A DNA stretch of 60,610 nucleotides from Gemmatimonadales bacterium (GTDB lineage Bacteria; Gemmatimonadota; Gemmatimonadetes; Gemmatimonadales; GWC2-71-9), in NCBI GenBank assembly GCA_036500345.1, contig DASYCE010000030.1, positions 1 through 60,610 of the forward strand, read 5' to 3'. Below, piece by piece: positions 60,390 through 60,610 of the stretch (position 1 is its first letter; the number at the start of each line of letters is the position of its first letter). The position numbers and the translations under genes are program-made. A model generated the notes under the pieces. That model ran no database searches, had not been told where the DNA came from, and saw only the letters and a list, made by a program, of their open reading frames with translations.

Positions 60390-60610
60390 ATGCTGCACGC
60401 CATCTGGAAGGGCGGATCGCTTCGCTCGTGGATCTCGATCGGCATGGCCGTGGCCATTTTCCCGCTCGGCGCCTCAGCGATCGGTGGCTACCTCGTGCTC
60501 GACCGCGGCGTGGTGGCGTCGTTCCAGGACGTCGTGGCGCGGCAGCGCAATCAGCTCGACCCCACCCAGCGACTTCGCCTCCTTCTCGCCGACGCCACCG
60601 AACCGCTGGA
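60390..60610 (+). CDS. 5' end of a membrane protein, probable sensor (truncated by window)
   Basis: The window ends within this gene; 73 codons are visible. One TM helix (ISIGMAVAIFPLGASAIGGYLVL) is followed by a helical extracytoplasmic start (RGVVASFQDVVARQRNQLDP). GGGAG lies seven bases before the ATG. Such a beginning is typical of histidine kinases or diguanylate cyclases with a helical sensor, but the output domain lies outside the window. Confidence 0.7.
   Translation, partial: MLHAIWKGGSLRSWISIGMAVAIFPLGASAIGGYLVLDRGVVASFQDVVARQRNQLDPTQRLRLLLADATEPL

Overview
This is a high-GC, gene-dense bacterial chromosome segment with no tRNA, rRNA or CRISPR. The mix points to Gemmatimonadota, with Acidobacteriota as the alternative: five full-length duplicated orphan FtsX/MacB permeases (ADOP type) with no ABC ATPase beside them, two PadR-permease pairs, four membrane Ser/Thr kinases with TPR or output domains, a BTAD-TPR regulator, two Uma2 nucleases and a CBM9/DUF5916 outer-membrane protein. 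The assignment is inferred from gene content only.

Layout. 1-13 kb: Uma2 nuclease, ADOP permease, small coiled-coil membrane protein, a ~690-bp array of 21-bp repeats, an unknown protein plus an N-acetylmuramidase, a lipoprotein, a PadR-ADOP operon, a small membrane protein and a third ADOP. 13-20 kb: a MazE-like antitoxin followed by a truncated MazF remnant, a second Uma2, a secreted Cache-like protein with a YncE-like propeller, and a papain / alpha-beta hydrolase fusion with its exported partner. 19.5-32.8 kb: a minus-strand operon of three Ser/Thr kinases, an NTF2-like lipoprotein and a further lipoprotein, divergent from a BTAD-TPR regulator. 33-37.7 kb: lipoprotein plus phosphoesterase, facing a four-gene operon with a 7-TM protein, a NarL-type histidine kinase and a LuxR-type regulator; both units carry the same operator-like motif. 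37.7-45.6 kb: second PadR-ADOP pair, an S9 prolyl oligopeptidase and a fifth ADOP. 45.6-56.3 kb, all minus strand: two exported double rhodaneses, an OmpR/histidine-kinase pair, a DUF5916 barrel, a secreted HEAT-repeat protein, a BlaR1-like M56 metalloprotease whose sensor domain is replaced by HEAT repeats, and BlaI. 56.5-60.6 kb: a retropepsin-like exported protein, a zinc-ribbon Ser/Thr kinase split from its TPR half by a frameshift, and the 5' end of a membrane protein.

Most novel candidates: (1) the BlaI / M56-HEAT / secreted-HEAT module, whose two promoters share the palindrome TGTTGA-N4-TCAACA; (2) a REP-like repeat that appears to have become coding sequence in the activation loops of two tandem kinases and in a lipoprotein signal peptide; (3) large palindromic operators in front of both PadR genes; (4) the operator motif CCTAGGTGTTYACC shared by two facing operons around 33-37.7 kb. 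The sequence also shows erosion: a mazF remnant, an ADOP 3' fragment, a tandemly repeated ADOP 3' end and a frameshifted kinase.
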